A stretch of 64,000 nucleotides of DNA from Chrysaora quinquecirrha (Eukaryota; Cnidaria; Scyphozoa; Semaeostomeae; Pelagiidae), in NCBI GenBank assembly GCA_014526335.1, contig JACTAT010000002.1, positions 1,149,369 through 1,213,368 of the forward strand, written 5' to 3'. This document shows, in pieces, positions 33,003 through 47,900 of this stretch. The translations under genes and the position numbers were made by a program. Below the pieces are notes generated by a model. That model saw only the letters and a program-made list of their open reading frames with translations, did no database searches and had not been told where the DNA came from. Position 1 is the stretch's first letter, and each line of letters begins with the position of its first letter.

Positions 33003-36000
33003 CTAGAAAAGAATATCGCAAATCAAAGATCAACGACATCAATATGGAGTTTACAATTACGGCATCTCGTTACTTGATGCTCGCAACCCCGAAATTCCCA
33101 AAGAAAGTTGGATTTACCCGTTACGAATTTACATTCTAATTCTGCCGACTACCTAGAACCTATGCTAGAACATTTGATTGCTCGAAAAATGTTCATCTCC
33201 CTAGTCAAGAATTCACATGCCAATTCTGCCCTGCCGACTATCTACAACAGTCGCTTTGCCGGACAGCTTTTTTACAGTTGAACCACTATATATAAGGGAC
33301 ACCAAAGGGACAAATGTCATTGTCAATGTAAAGAGGTGTCCGTTGTATAGAAGTGTGTTTCTACAATGATAAAACCTTCGGGGCAAAAATATTTTTTATT
33401 CGTATTGATTCAGTACATATTAGCCGTTGTTATTGTTGCTTAAGAGAGACTTAAGCCGAAGTAGACCTTTTCGACGAAAGGATTTGAGGCTGAAGTATTC
33501 AAATCGTAGCTATCTAGTATATCAAGTTTTCGATGCTAAAATCGCATTAAAGCATCTAAAACAGAGGGTGCGCTCTTTTGAGGCGAAATAAAAGTTCGAT
33601 TCGACATTGTTTTATTGCAGTTGCGAAGCCATCTCGCTTTTCCTGACCGAATTACTTTCGTAGCAATTTTACGACCAAATTTCGTAGCAATTTCGTAGCA
33701 ATTTTACGACCGACTTTTCCTGACCGAATTTACTTTCGCTTTTAAGCGAAGCAAACAAACTTTCTTTATTCTTTCGGTTTTTCGTTGTTGTTCCTTGGTG
33801 CGTCCTTAGGTTACGTCCGTTGCGTGATAATTTAGGACTGTATCAAGTCTGATTTTCGCGCCAAAATGGCAGGAGAGGAGGCGAGGCTAACTTTTTAAGA
33901 TTTTTTTCAGATTAAAACTTTGATTTTTTGCGTGGATTTTTTCAAATTTTGCTGAGAAAGCTACTTGAAAAGAAATACTTCTCGGAAACCGAAAGACAAG
34001 CTTGAAAGACGGGATCAATGAGTTCTTTTTGTTTTGCTTTGGTTCAACTCAACGTCTCCTTAGAAAAAAAGCGAAGCAAATCCATGATTCGCTTCAAAAG
34101 AGCGCGCCCTTAGTCTTAGTGCAAATTTTCACTGTCTTAACGACTGTGCTATTGATTTTATGAGCCATTAAAGGTCCTGATTCTATAAGGGATTTGACCG
34201 TGAAAAGTGACTGGGGGTGAAACTTTTCACTCTAACTGGTGAAAGCCCTTAAAAATCGTGAACTTTGAACGCTTATAAAATCAATTATACAAGTACTAAG
34301 ATAGTGAAACTTTGGCCCTACAGCAAATTTTGACTGCTTGGTATTGTTTCTCGAAATTGTGAGAAACTTCCATAATGGCAGCTGTTGGTCGAAAAGGTCT
34401 ATTCATAGACTATTTTTGCGCGCTTTAAAAATCGTATTGACGCAAGTGCTTTAAGATTTATTCATTAGAAAACAGTATAGTCTCAAAATGATAGTTAAGT
34501 GCTGTGTTTAACTATCAAAACTCGTCCAAACTCGTGTTATCAAGTAAATCCAATTAGAACATTGTTGCCCAGACATAATAAACCTCCAGAAGAATCATCT
34601 GCGTGGGAAATCGCCAGTATGGCAGATGAGAATTCTTGTTTTTGATCGAACTTCATGACCTGGGCTCGTTACTTGTCCCAAATTCAAAACAAGTATTCAA
34701 ATCCGACAATCACAATGGTAGAGCTACATAAATCTTTTCCTCGAATTTTCCATAATTTACCACCCACTTTTATGGGGCTTTGGTTAAAATCATACCCACG
34801 TTTTGAGAATTTCAGGGCCAAGAACCCAGCCACGGGCGGCACATAACAGAACCCGAATTACATTAAAGACGTACACTCTTTTCTTTATAAGAACCAGGAA
34901 ATTTTGATCGAGGCTGGCTGTTCTTAAATTTTTGCCGTTTTTGAGCCTCAAACGTTCTTAATCTGCTCTTAACTCCATGGTTAGTTAGACATCTATACTT
35001 TTTAACGATTGCCTTGGGTGGTACTGGGTTTGTGTGAAAATGCAGCATTCTTGTCTATTTCTTTGTTTGCTTGCTTTTTACGTTCAGCCTGACTGTCTCA
35101 GTTACATATTTAGCTGAAATTCTTATGGCTTTTGAAAAGGCCAGCCTCAGCTTGTTCTTATTTTGTTCTTAAAATCTGGGCAAAATCCAGGCTCGTGTTC
35201 TTATAAAATTGTTCTTATAAAAAAAAGAGTGTATATTCAAGATTATTAGCCAGATTATTAGCCACAAAAAGCCGTGACAGTGCACCTTAAGATAACGAGA
35301 ATAAGAATGCAATTCCGATTCCAGTTAATGATGAAGTGAGGGTTTTTGGTCTCCCTGTCTGGGAAATCCTCTGGGAAATCGAGGCTGTCATATGGCCAGG
35401 TAAAGACCGATTTTTCGTCAGCCAACCCCAACCGTTGGGTTACAATTTCAGCTTTCTAGCAATCCTAAGTAAACACGCCCATTTCGCTCCTATGATGACA
35501 GAACCCAGGCCATTGCTCTAACTTCTGCTGTTGGACAATATTACTCAATAGCTCTAAGGGGCATGCATGCCCATATTATCGGTGTTTTGGCATTTTTGGG
35601 TTCGTGGTTGTGAACGGCGAAACTGTAGTATGATTTTAATACGATATTATGAACATAACTCTTACCTGGTGTACGGCTTGCCTTTGGTTCATTCCTACAA
35701 AAGCATGTTCTATTTTGTATTTGATCTGTAGGGCAACCCTTCTTATTGCCGCAGCTGCTGTAGCATGTTTTAACACGAAATTGAACACCAACGGAAACTG
35801 ATTTTCCTTCCTCCAAATATTACTCAATAGCTCTAAGGGGCATGCATGCCCATATTATCGGTGTTTTGGCATTTTTGGGTTCGTGGTTGTGAACGGCGAA
35901 ACTGTAGTATGATTTTAATACGATATTATGAACATAACTCTTACCTGGTGTTCGGCTTGCTTTTGGTTCATTCTTACAAAAGCATGTTCTATTTTGTATT

Positions 36001-39000
36001 TGATCTGTAGGGCAACCTTTCTTATTGCCACAACTGCTGTAGCATGTTTTAACACGAAATTGAACACCAACAGAAACTGATTTTCCTTCCTCCAAAAAGC
36101 AGATGCAGTTACTCCAGATTCCCTTTACAATTTTATCTGAGAAATAAAAAGTATAGGATTCTGTCAGTATTTGATCATTTTGCCCTGGATAAATGAAAAG
36201 AACACTTGATGTCTTTTTGGAAATTTCGTGGTCTTATCGAGGGGCAACTAATTCCTTGGAAATCTCGCACAACTCTGCTAGAAATCATATTGTTTATGGA
36301 CATCCCTTGGAAATCCCTTTGTTTCAAAGAAATCCCGTACGCCTTTCTGAAGAGTGAAATGCCCCAAATCATCTTTAAAAACCCATAAAAAGCTGGCTGC
36401 TGAGGATAGACTTACTACATGAATCGTAGTTATCGGTATTGAATTGAATTGCTGCACGTCAAACAACAACAACATCAATTCAATTCAATGTGAGCGAAAG
36501 TTAGGGACTTGGGAATCAAATTCATGCTGAGGAAACAGGAATTAGGTTGTTGTAGTTGTTAAAGGTTGTTGTTTTGTAGGGTGAGACGAACTGTGGTAAG
36601 TCTAATAAGCATCTCTTTTCCACTTCAAGCCCCATCTATAAATTAAATAAAGCTCATTAGGTGTTAACTGGCATAGTGGTCCACAGCATAACTCCTTTCT
36701 TGATTGACGACTTACGTATGCAAGAAGCTGCACTTGGTTTTGCATTACATTTTCTGCATTCACGGCTATTTCCAGTGCAAGGTAGTCCACCGTTATTTGG
36801 CATCGGGTTATTGCAAGATCGTTGTCTTGTTTGAAAACCTGATCCACAAGAGTCGTGATCGCAGACGGACCAATGTGACCACAACGACCATCCACCGTCG
36901 ACTACACCTTTAGATAACCATGACTGCTTGTCATCGATATTGGTCGCTAAGAGTTAAACAAATACAAATATAAGACTAAGATGAAACCCACAGTTACACG
37001 TGAGTTATTAAGTATTTTTTCATATAAACACAAACAGTCAACTGAGAAATTCGAGCATTATATTCGAAAAGTATTCAATTCAATAAAAGATCGGGTAAAG
37101 AAGAGTCACAACATAAAATAAACGCTGGTATTACAATTTTATCAACTAATAGAAATATCAACTTATTTTTCATTAAATATTCCTCCTCCTGGGCCTCCTG
37201 TGGTCCAAAAACATTGCTGTCCAACATTTTGGAATAACGAAGTCATTGCTAATGCGCAAGAAGCACGAACGCCTTGTTGCTAAGAAAGGTGGCTAGGTGG
37301 TGAAATGTTGCAAGTAGTTGCAGGTCATCAAAAACAAAAGAAATGTTTGAAAAGCAATGTTGCAAAGCGGCCAAACGATCAAACATTGCTTGACAAGACT
37401 AAGGATGGGATAGGGGTGGGAGACACAAAACAAACTTACCCGAGCAATTATAGATCTGAATACCATTGCCAATACAATCATTCTCATTGCATGTGCGGCA
37501 TCGTCTTTTTCTGCATCGGCAATGTCTGTTGCTATTGTTGTCTTTGCACACATGCCAGCTTGACCATGCAGACCAATAGCCTTTTTTAACTGGGCACTTT
37601 GAAAGATCTTGCAGAAAATTATTCGTTGTGCCGGTTGTTCTAAGGAAACGTGATATAAAAACCATCAATTATCGAATAACAAGTTTCACAACTGAAATAT
37701 AGTTTTATAGATACCGTATAATCCTCGAATAAGCCCCTGGGGGTTTATTTGGAAAAATGGTGGGGGCTTTTTCGAGGGGAGGGCTTATTTCAAAGTTCAA
37801 TGGCTCCCGTGTTTTGTCGAACAAATAGCAGAGAGAAAAATTTGTGCTCTTTTATCGAAATCAGCTGGTTGCCAACAGCCAATGGCTGATTATTGGTTGA
37901 ATTGATAGTAAAACCTGTTAGGACTAACTTGTACAGTGACTTAATTAGCTGAAAAATGCATTATAGACAGAAATAAATGCATAAATCCTTCGAATGATTC
38001 CCGATGGGGGCTTATTCGAGGGGAAGGCTTACTTGCAATAATGAATTCTTAGGTGGGGGCTTATTTGAGGGAGTAGGGCTTATTCGAAGGTGGGGGCGTA
38101 TTCAAGGATTTACGGTATAACCTATTTCAAAATCACATTATTTAAGACAGACTTACCTATTGTTTTCTATATACACACACTTTTCTGTTCTTTTAAACCA
38201 CCCACATCGAGGGTCATGAGCTTCAACGCACGAACTAAAATAAAAAATAATTTAAGAACACGACCTGTATAGATCGTTGTTATTCTTGCACAAAATAATT
38301 GTCGGGTTTTACTCCATAGACTGGTTAATTTTACTTGAGCAACGAAAATTGAGCGGAGAAGGGTGTAGGGTAGGGGTACTAAAATCTGACGTCAGGATTC
38401 GAAAATTCTTTGCTATTCTTCAAATGTGATCGGTCTAATATTGTTATTGATGGACTCAACGAAAAAGGGCCAAAGCCAATAGACTGGTTAGATGAATCTT
38501 AGGCTACGTTTACACGAGAGAAAGTGGATCAGATCGAAACTGGATCGGATCCAGCCACCTGTTTACACGATGCAAAAGTAGATCGGATCTAAACTGGAAC
38601 GCTTTTCAAAGCGATCCAAAAGTAGGACAGTTTGCGGACCAAAAGTGGATCGGATCTACGAATAGTGTGTAAACGAAAGACCCATCTGTACCAAAAGTAG
38701 ATCGGATCCACTTTAGATCCGATCCATTTTTGCTTGTGTAAACGGGGTATTACTCTTCGTTAACAGCAAAAAAAAAAAGAAACAACGACAAAAATAAACA
38801 CCCTCTTGTTTGCTTAGATTGCAGTTTGAACCTCCAGCAATTCAACTCAGTAGCGACAAGCCTCAAGTAGGGATCCATGATAAGTAAGTTAGATAGTTAG
38901 TTAATCGATTAGTTAGTAAATAATTCAACATTTTGTAAGTCTCCAATAAATGAAAAACAGAGCCTTGTCGAAGATGGAAATGGAGAACAAAACATTTGAT

Positions 39001-41754
39001 GGAGATGATTGGTATCGGTGGATGCGGAGTGAGTGAGAGTAGTATGGATCCATGATACGAGTGAGTATTTGATAAAAAAATAATCGACATTTGGCATTCT
39101 CAATATATCTTGGATCCACAAAACCATTCTAAATAGCCAGTCGACAGGATCTCAGTAGTAGGTTAACTAATCGAGACTTTGACCCTGGCTGTGATGCCAC
39201 CATAGCTGGAGCTCCAACCGGGCTCGAACCCCGACCTCGCTGAGCTTCTGACATCATGAGCCAGCCGAACTAGACCACAACACAATAGCACCTTCAATGT
39301 CCTAGTCTTGAATCTTTTTGCAAAACTATGTCGGATCCATGTCATGTCACTAAACAATCTATCCGTGTATCATGCCCCTACACCATCTTTAATGAATATC
39401 TCAGCCTACGTAAACAAAATAGCGGTTGATTTTTAATTAAATGATACAAGGTCAATCATTAAGACTAGGGGTTTACCTTGCATTTCTGTAGCGAGAACAG
39501 ACATCCAGTGAGAGTTTAACGACTCTTTCATTTGTACCAACAAACAACTTATGCTGTTAAATACAGAACATAATGAATTAGTTTTTCTGAAGAGACAGAA
39601 AAGTGGTACGGACACCAGACAATACTCAGGCCCTGGCTAAACGATCAAACATTGTTTGCCAAACATTTGATCATCAGAATGTTTGTGACGTTTGGCCACT
39701 TCACAGAACATTACTCCACAAGCATAAATAAGGAAAATTCGATGCACGATTTTGATGGAATTAAAAAAACTTATGACGAGCATTGCCTTGGAATGTTACT
39801 CTGATGAGGCCTTTGACGCCTGGGAGGGGGGGTACTCCCTAATGTAGGCTGACAGGCATGTGCTCCTCATATGGGTGGGTTATTCTTCGAAAATTCCTTA
39901 CAACTGGGTCCGATTTATATGCCTATATACCTTAAAAGTGGGCATATAGAATTGGTACACAAATTCATACAGCAATCATAAAACTGGGCGGCTGAATGTG
40001 TTAGACAATACTTTAAAGGTGGGTTGGTTTGTAAAACTCGGTGGCACAACCTGCACATTTCAGGGTCAAGTATCCCCCCCCCCCGGGCTTTGACTTTGCC
40101 GGAAAACAAGTTTATAACTTTCCATACGGACAACATTCGCCACGTAGTTCCTAAAATTGTCTGTTGGTAAACCTTAAAAGTTTTTTACTGACAGGCAAGT
40201 GATGTAGAGGGAGGGCTATCAACAGTATCATAAATGAGAGGGTTATCTATTGAGGATGTTCAGTAACTTGGAGGGTTATCTAAATATCCTGAAGTAATGG
40301 GGTGGATGCGGAGTAATTAGAAAGGCTATCTTGAAGTACTGTAGAGGACTATCATCAGTAACATAAAGGGTTGTCTTGCAGAAATAGTAATGTGGAGGGC
40401 TTTCTTGATATAAGGGTGGAAATGCTGTCACTTTTCTTAAGATATCTGACGAGGCCTATTTCAATACGAATTTTGCACGACAGATGGTTTGCAGCCTTAT
40501 GATGAAAACTGAGGTGATTTTCAAGCCGTTCAGAAAGAAACAATGTTATAAAACTGCATTTTCAGTACTAATAAACTTTACAAGATTATCGCAAGAGTTT
40601 CAACATACCCCCTCTTTCCACAATCCAAGCCTTTTTATATTTTCGGTAGCTTTATCCTTTATAAAAGAAGAAAATACAGTTATGTATTATCACTTCAATT
40701 CTGCTGATGATGTTGCCGATGACGATTATGTTGATGAAGAGGATGATGACGATGATGATAAATATGATGATCACGATCATGTTTGTCACCTTTTAAAAAT
40801 TACCGTGGCGTTGATGGAAGAGGTGATAGTGGTGGCGGTGATGTTGGTGATGCTTGTGGATAGTTGTGTTGATGGCGTTGTTGGTGGTGCTTGTGGTGTT
40901 GGTATTACTGGCGGTGTTGGTGGGGATGGAGATATTGGTGATAATGGTGATATTGGTGATAATGATATTATTGGCAGCGATAGTGTTGGTGGTTATGGTG
41001 GTGATGGTGGCATTGTTGGTATTGGTGGTGCTTGGTGGTGTTGGTGGTGTTGGCGAAATCAAGATAAGGTGATACGCTACCTCGAACAAATGAATCTCAT
41101 CGAGTACACATGTCAGCTTTCGTGCATGATTTACGTGAAGTACTATAACCGTTCCTTGCCCTACAAAGTAAAATAAACAAATGTAGAGCGTAGCATAAAA
41201 CATCTTGTAACGTTTTTGACATTAATTACGTATCCTTTCGGTTTTCTATCTTACCAACGGCAACTCACCTTGCAAATCTCCAAAATTTAAGAAAGAGATG
41301 GCAATGGAATATGAGGTACACTGGTGGATCGATACGCAACTTTGAAAGTAGCTAGTACTCAGCTAAGAAAGCACTAGTTAAGAAGGTTTCGGTGAGGTCA
41401 ACGGAAAAATTTTTTGTAAAAGAATCTTATGATAAAGCTGAGAACGATTTTCTTCTATTTGTTAAAAACTTAGTCGATTATGTGGAATTTAGAAAAAATA
41501 CTGACCTGTTGCGACATAAACCAATGTATGGCTTTGCTTTGTGCTACTCGTAACCACATCAACAGCAACAGCATTGAATCTAGAAAAAACGGAAAGTTTC
41601 TTACAACTTTTTACAACATAACAATGTTAGCAACAGCCAAGAAGGCGGTGGGTTTGCGAAAGAAACAGTCCATTAGTCGGGCGACTTACTAAGTTATTTA
41701 AGTAAGGGTGGTTAGGTAAGTTATATAGTTAGCTAGTTAGTTATTTAGTTATTC

Positions 41755-41803
<49 letters not shown>

Positions 41804-41900
41804 GTTTGTTAGTTAGATAATTAGTTAGTTAGATAGTTAGTTAGTTAGTTAGTTAGTAAGCTAGTTAGTTAGTTAGTTAGGTAAATAGTTAGTTAGTTAA

Positions 41901-41946
<46 letters not shown>

Positions 41947-44900
41947 GGTTAGTTAGTTAGTTAGTTAGTTATAGTTAGTTAGTTAATTAGTTAGTTAGTC
42001 AGGCAGTCAGTTAGTTTGTTAGTAAGTTAGTAAGGAAGTCAACAGTCTACAAGTCTGTTCGAAATGAAAAACAGAGCCATTTCAAAGATAAAAACAATTG
42101 AAGGTGTTTAAAACTAATGCACGCACTGATTTTAACAAAATCACGATGATACTTAGATAATACAGTACACTAATACTGTAGTTACTTGGATAATGTAATA
42201 AGAAAAATAGTCAACAGTTAAGAGAAAAATTTCTCTATGTCGTGATAGAGAAAATAAACAACTTTAACAAAACTTTGAAAAAGGTAGAAAACAGAAAAAA
42301 CCACACTGTTAAGCTCCCAGCTGATTACTAAAGAAGGATGGAAGGAAAGGCAAGGTTGTTTCTTGTGGCGAAAGCAGCTTGGTTCAGAGGTGCACGCTGA
42401 TTTTGAAACTGAGGCTAACGTCACGAATCTTCCTGCAGCATTCACGTTATTTACGTTTACTCTAATAAAAAATATTCGGAAAATGGAGTATTTCCTGATA
42501 ATAACAATCCAAAACAAGAATAAACATTGAAAATAAAATGAGCTCAATTTATCCTGGGCGTCCAGGAAATGATATGTTCAAGTCAAGCTAAGACATTGTG
42601 GGTTTTGAACTGCTTTCTACTTTGGAATCTTTGGAATTCCGAATGAATCAGCGAGCAGGCAGATGGAAACAAATTTTTTATGAAAATTGTGATTACTGTA
42701 GTGAAACAAAAACTGAAGTTACTCTGTCTGACAGCCTCACTGCTGACGCAATGAGCAAAGTATTTTCCCTCATAAGCGTGCGGGAACTTGCACAAACTGG
42801 AACTTTCAAAATTTGTGTTGGCGCTAAAAAGCAAAATAAACTTCAGATTTCCTACTAGTGGGGAAAAGGGTTAAAGTGCTCCTTGCAATCAACTTCAATT
42901 TTTGGGCGCAAAAAGCATTCATTGTTTGGCATCCCTTCTCCGCAATACCTAATATCCTGTACAAGTGATTGTACGTGGTGTTTTTATGGGAAAAACATGC
43001 ACACGATATTATATTATGAATGTGAATACGAAATTGAATATGAAATTGTACAAGCCAAATTAAAAATAGGCAAGTGGGTTTTTTCCCTTTAAAGTACTGA
43101 TTTTCCTGTTACTAGTGGGACAAGGAAAAGGGCCAGCTGGGGCAAATGTCCCACTGGTCAGTACTCTTGGGTGCCTAATTGCCGCCCCCCCGCTAATTAA
43201 TTTTTCAAAAATTTCCAATCCCCGCTCTTATTAGGACCCCCGCTTATTACGATTGGAATTAATATTGGTGTCAATATTTCTTATTTACTATACTGTGACT
43301 TTCTTGGTATGAAATTTCACTTTTGCACTCTATTTGTTTTTAGAACTATGGATTGCCTAAGCTTAGAAGAACTATAGGGCCCGTTCGCACCCGTTCGCAC
43401 TGTGCTTCAGCTGTTGGCTGACAAAGTTTATCAAACGAATGTCGACCCTCCCGCTTACTTTAACCCCCCCACCAATTGGATTCTGGATGCTTTTTCAACC
43501 CCCCACTTATTCGGACCCCCAGCAATAAGGCACCAAAGAGTACGTTAAAAATACCCTGCCTAGTTGTTTACGATCTGTACAGTACCAAAGTCATATTGAA
43601 AAACAAATACAGCTTCAGACGGCCAAAGCCAGTAACAAAGAGATAAAAATTGCGTCTGAAAAATAGTCACGATCTTGGAGACCTAGCCTGGTAGACAAAT
43701 GCTTACATAAATGAATTAATGCTACATTAGATTATTTATGAAACCTGGTTAAGATGATAGCTAAAACAAGTATAATCCTCTTCAATTTAATTGGTAGCTA
43801 ATTTAATCGGCTGGTAGCTCAATCAACAAATCCAATTAGAAGTGTACAGAAAAAGCAAAAAATTAAACACGGAAAACAGACAGCCTCTTCAGACGATGCA
43901 GACCATAAGTTTAGATCAGGTGAAGGTGAAGGTGAAATGGTGTTTTAGCGCCAGTCTCTAGGATCTCAGTAGTAGGTGTAACTAATGGAGACCACGACCC
44001 TGGCCAACTACTGATTTTTGTTTCTAACGTAGCAGCACGTGGCAGCACGTTCCAGCTCCATCGAGTACACAGTAATCGAGTTCCAACACGTTCAAATTCC
44101 GTAAGTCCTCGAATAAGCCCCCCTCCGATAAGCCTTCCCCTACTTTTAGCCCCCACCTTAGAGTGAGAAATTTTTAAGCCCCCCCTCGAAAAAGCTTTAT
44201 ACCCCTGACATGTTGGTGTTAGCCTTTCGAGTTCATATTGGTATTCTATCGACTAATGACAGAAAAATGCCTTCTTTAGTCGATGATAAGCCATGCTTAT
44301 GTGAATAATTTTATAAGCTCCCCCCGTTTAAGCCCCCACATCGAACTAGCCCACCCTCAACGAAAAATAATGAGGCCCCCTGGTGGCTTATTCGAGGATT
44401 TACGGTAGTCTATTTCTGAGGGCCTATAAAGCAGGAACAAGATAAAAGCGAACTCTAGTGTGCTAAGTTTCCAATTGCTGCAGGATGCTGCAAGGTATCT
44501 TAAAGAAAGAACAGAGATCTAACAAATTCTAGCACACCCACCTTTCCAATTTACGGTGAAATGAAAATCCCGGTACGGCTCTGAGGCTGTTGTACATCAA
44601 CCGGTATCGATACGAGTCCGATAAAGCTTTTCCTGTCATGAAATTCGTTGGCTGCTTTCCGGGTTGTACAGTTTCATTGTACGTTTTCATCGAGTACTTA
44701 TTCAGACTGGTAGGATTTACAGTGCACTGTGAAACAGAAACAGAACGAAACGAAGTTAGTTACTTTAGTTAAGTCAATCTATTTCCAAGAATGCCGCAAA
44801 TACGATTTCAGCGACCGCCGAAAATGAAAATGCGCCAAAGCTTGGAATATTAAAACCACAATCTATGGACAACAACAATAACAGTACTATTTATCACAAA

Positions 44901-47900
44901 TACATTTCACTCCGCCTCATCCTAAGTTGTTTTGGTTTTGAGGAAATGAATACGAGATGAAACAAAATGGCAGAAGAGACAGCGGTAGTGGTAGTGTGAC
45001 ATGACTTGGAAAATCTTGAGCTGCCTTCATCATCACCGATCATCATCATTTTCAACTTTGCAGGGCTCTTTTTCATCTCAATGTTGTGAGAATCGATGGG
45101 TACATCGCGAATGAATTGTTTGAGATCGCAGTTAATTCTAAACATTCAAAAACAAGAAGACATATGAAGCAAAAACAGTGCCACTTGCCAAGTTTCTTCT
45201 CGTCCTAGCTGAATGCAGCCATTTTGAAACAGGGTGCGCCAAAAATTTTCCAAAAGGCGCCAAAGCTAGTGATCTCGTCCCGGCAGATATTTCCCATGTA
45301 AACGCAAGCTGAAAATCATCCCGGTTAGGCGGGATATCCCGTCTCATGTAAACAGGCCCTAAAAGTTGCCAAAGGTCCCATCGAGTAATACCCTCATTGA
45401 ATTATTGAATTGAATTAAAAAAAGTATTTAGTACCACGAAGAATTTAGGACCACACGCTACATTCACGTTTAGCAATATCAAAGACTGTAAATATTTTGC
45501 CAGTAACAGGCTAAAGTATTACAGAACAAACGAAAGCATGTTGATGCTAAATCGTTAATTGAGTGGTATTCTTACCTCAGTAAAATGTCTTGGATTCGCA
45601 ACTTGTGTCCAGGGAGAGTTCGTATCCTTTCGGTACAAGAAATCGCCTTCAAAAGCTTTCTTTAATTCATCAAGAGAGAATACACACATAGCAGATGCCT
45701 TGAAACTTGAACTGAAAGAAATGCAAGAAAAAATATCAATAGTAATTTTTAGCAACCTTTATAAAAAGTAAATTGCATGCGTAAAGCTTACATTCTGCAG
45801 CCTATATTGTCCCTATATCATTTTTACGAATTCAAAAAGGAATGTAGCAAAATAGAAAACGGCACACGATCCAATCACAGAATGTTGCAGCTGTCACAGC
45901 TATCTATCTTACTGTATAGTTTGCATTGATGACATTAAAATCTCGAGCTATTCAAGTACAGTTGAAGGCGAAGATTAATTAATTGGCATGTTTAGCGTTA
46001 GTCGCCAGAATTTCCGAAGTACACAAATTAGCGAACAAAGTGTTGTTGATGCGGTCCAGGCTTCATCCCCCATTTTGGGGAAGATTCTAGCTACTAAGGC
46101 ACAGCGCAGGCGCTCTGGCATAGATCATAACACAAAGTGAATCGCTGCAAAGATAAAAAAAAAACAAACACTAAATACCACAAAACTTTCAAGGGAGTTA
46201 AAGAATCGAACTCACATGGCTGGTTTGCAATTTTTTTTGCAATGTAAAAAAGTAATATTGAAGAGAAAATACTTTGTGACACCCAGCAAAGATATTTGAT
46301 AAATAGATACAAAATAGCTACATTATTTTTCTTTTTCTTACTTTGAAGTTTCGAAGACTCCATAAAAATGTTTAGTTTCTGCGCTCCACTTGATATCTCC
46401 TGCAAGAAAAGACAAATTGGGTTTATCAAAATTAAAAAGTGGAGGGAAGTGGATTGATATTTCCCTAGACTGATATTTCGCTCAATGGTTTTATCGAATT
46501 CAAAAAGTGGAGGGCAGTGGAGTGATATGTCCCTCGACTACATAACTGAATTTTGGCCAATAATCTTCCTTTAACTTCTGGACTCACCATTTGCGAACAG
46601 TTTTACATGATAATCATACTACAACCACAACCATGGATAAAATTAACATTGTTAATCATTTTATTGTTTATTAACTAATCATATAGCTACTTACTAAGCA
46701 CATTAAATTTCATATCTTCGTAACCTTCCACTGTGCATTCTAAACGAGTTTTCCTAAAAGTTGTCCATTGATTCTCAAGAATATGCATAGAACCACCATT
46801 GTCGGTCTACAATGAAACAAGGCAGTTAGTTAATTAACTACGAAATGTGTTGAAATGAGCCGTTGTTAAATTTTAATCTGCAGCATAGAAGAGAAACACT
46901 GAATGCCAGGGTCAGATATATCAATATTAAGCTGTTTTTCTTTATTGGATCTTGCGAATCTGCTATTTGGCGTATTTCTAAAAAGAAATTCTGATATCAT
47001 AATTTGCTTCAAATCAAGTTCTTTGGACAGAGGCGGAATGGCAGCGAATCTCAAGGGTTGCTTTTTCCAGTAAAAGGGGCCTGTTTTCACTATAGCAAAT
47101 TTGTCTTGTAAGTTGCTTCTAGCGAGCTCCTGTGTAAAAATCAATTCAACGCAAGGGCTACTGTTCATGTTAATACTTCTTTTCTTATTTGCGATATTTC
47201 GATGGCAAAATCGTCTCCCTTTTAAACATATGTTCGCATTTCTATATTTTCTTGCTTCCCTATTTTTGTGCTCATAAGCTGATTATCTTTTTATTTTTAC
47301 TTCTTTCCAATTATCTGCATCGAGAAACAATTTCTGTCATTTCCAACTGTTTGCAGACTGAGCGAAACCAATCCAAATCTCTTCGAAATCCCAAGAAATC
47401 AAAGAGATTTGCTCAAGAAACAACAGCAACAGTTTGTTAAAGACCCTATATGACAAGAAGGCCCGGGTTGCAATCGCAACCTTGCACCCCTGCCAGTCCG
47501 CCTCTGTCTTTAGACCCGGCGGACACCCTGCTATCTGTCCCTTCTGTCAAAATGTGTCTTCACTTGAGTGACTCAAAGGGTCTGACAATATATGCCTGAA
47601 CAGTTGTGACGGTCAAAGACGTCAGAAAATTTCAAACTTTTCATTGCCAACAAATCGAGAACACAAGTTCTAGCAATCTTAAATTTTTATCTAGAGCAAA
47701 TTTCTAAATCTAAATCTGCAGTGACATTTAGATCAGAAGGGCGGAATTTAGGTAAAAAGCCATGTACTTTTCCAGCGTATAGAACTCACAAATTGAGAAA
47801 AAATGGTTCTTATATCAAGTAAATACAAGAGTGGCCTGATTGGCTAAAAAAGCTCTATTCAGCTTCGACAATAAGTAAACAGAAACAAACAATTATAACG

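Larger units (their letters stand above)
35945..39553 (-). other. PSI and thrombospondin type-1 exons
   Basis: 39477-39553 and 38157-38234 form the PSI domain (CSRYRNARSSC, DPRCGWF). 37440-37639 carries a TSP1 repeat with WSAWSSW and a Cys-rich RHCRCRKRRCRTC run. 36716-36946 carries GWSLWSHWSVCDHDSCGSGF with RQRSC and GGLPC. 35945-36136 carries GIWSNC, VKTCYSSCGNKKGCP and RTCFC. Fewer TSP1 repeats are seen than the seven usual in vertebrate SEMA5. The introns contain an element at 37714-38115 and one at 36408-36604. Confidence 0.88.

Noticed and set aside
32582..33139. 185-aa plus-strand frame
   Set aside because: Antisense shadow of the last semaphorin exon.
40484..41176. 230-aa plus-strand frame with poly-Asp and Gly-rich stretches
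   Set aside because: It runs over a GAT/GGT low-complexity tract that is open in several frames and overlaps a semaphorin exon on the other strand.
41270..41350. Possible semaphorin exon ending TTTGCAAG at a GTGAG donor
   Set aside because: The in-frame reading meets a stop and the exons on both sides (41506-41579 and 41081-41160) join in phase directly.
46866..47168. 100-aa minus-strand frame beside semaphorin exon 46695-46806
   Set aside because: No sema similarity, and the flanking exons already join in phase without it.
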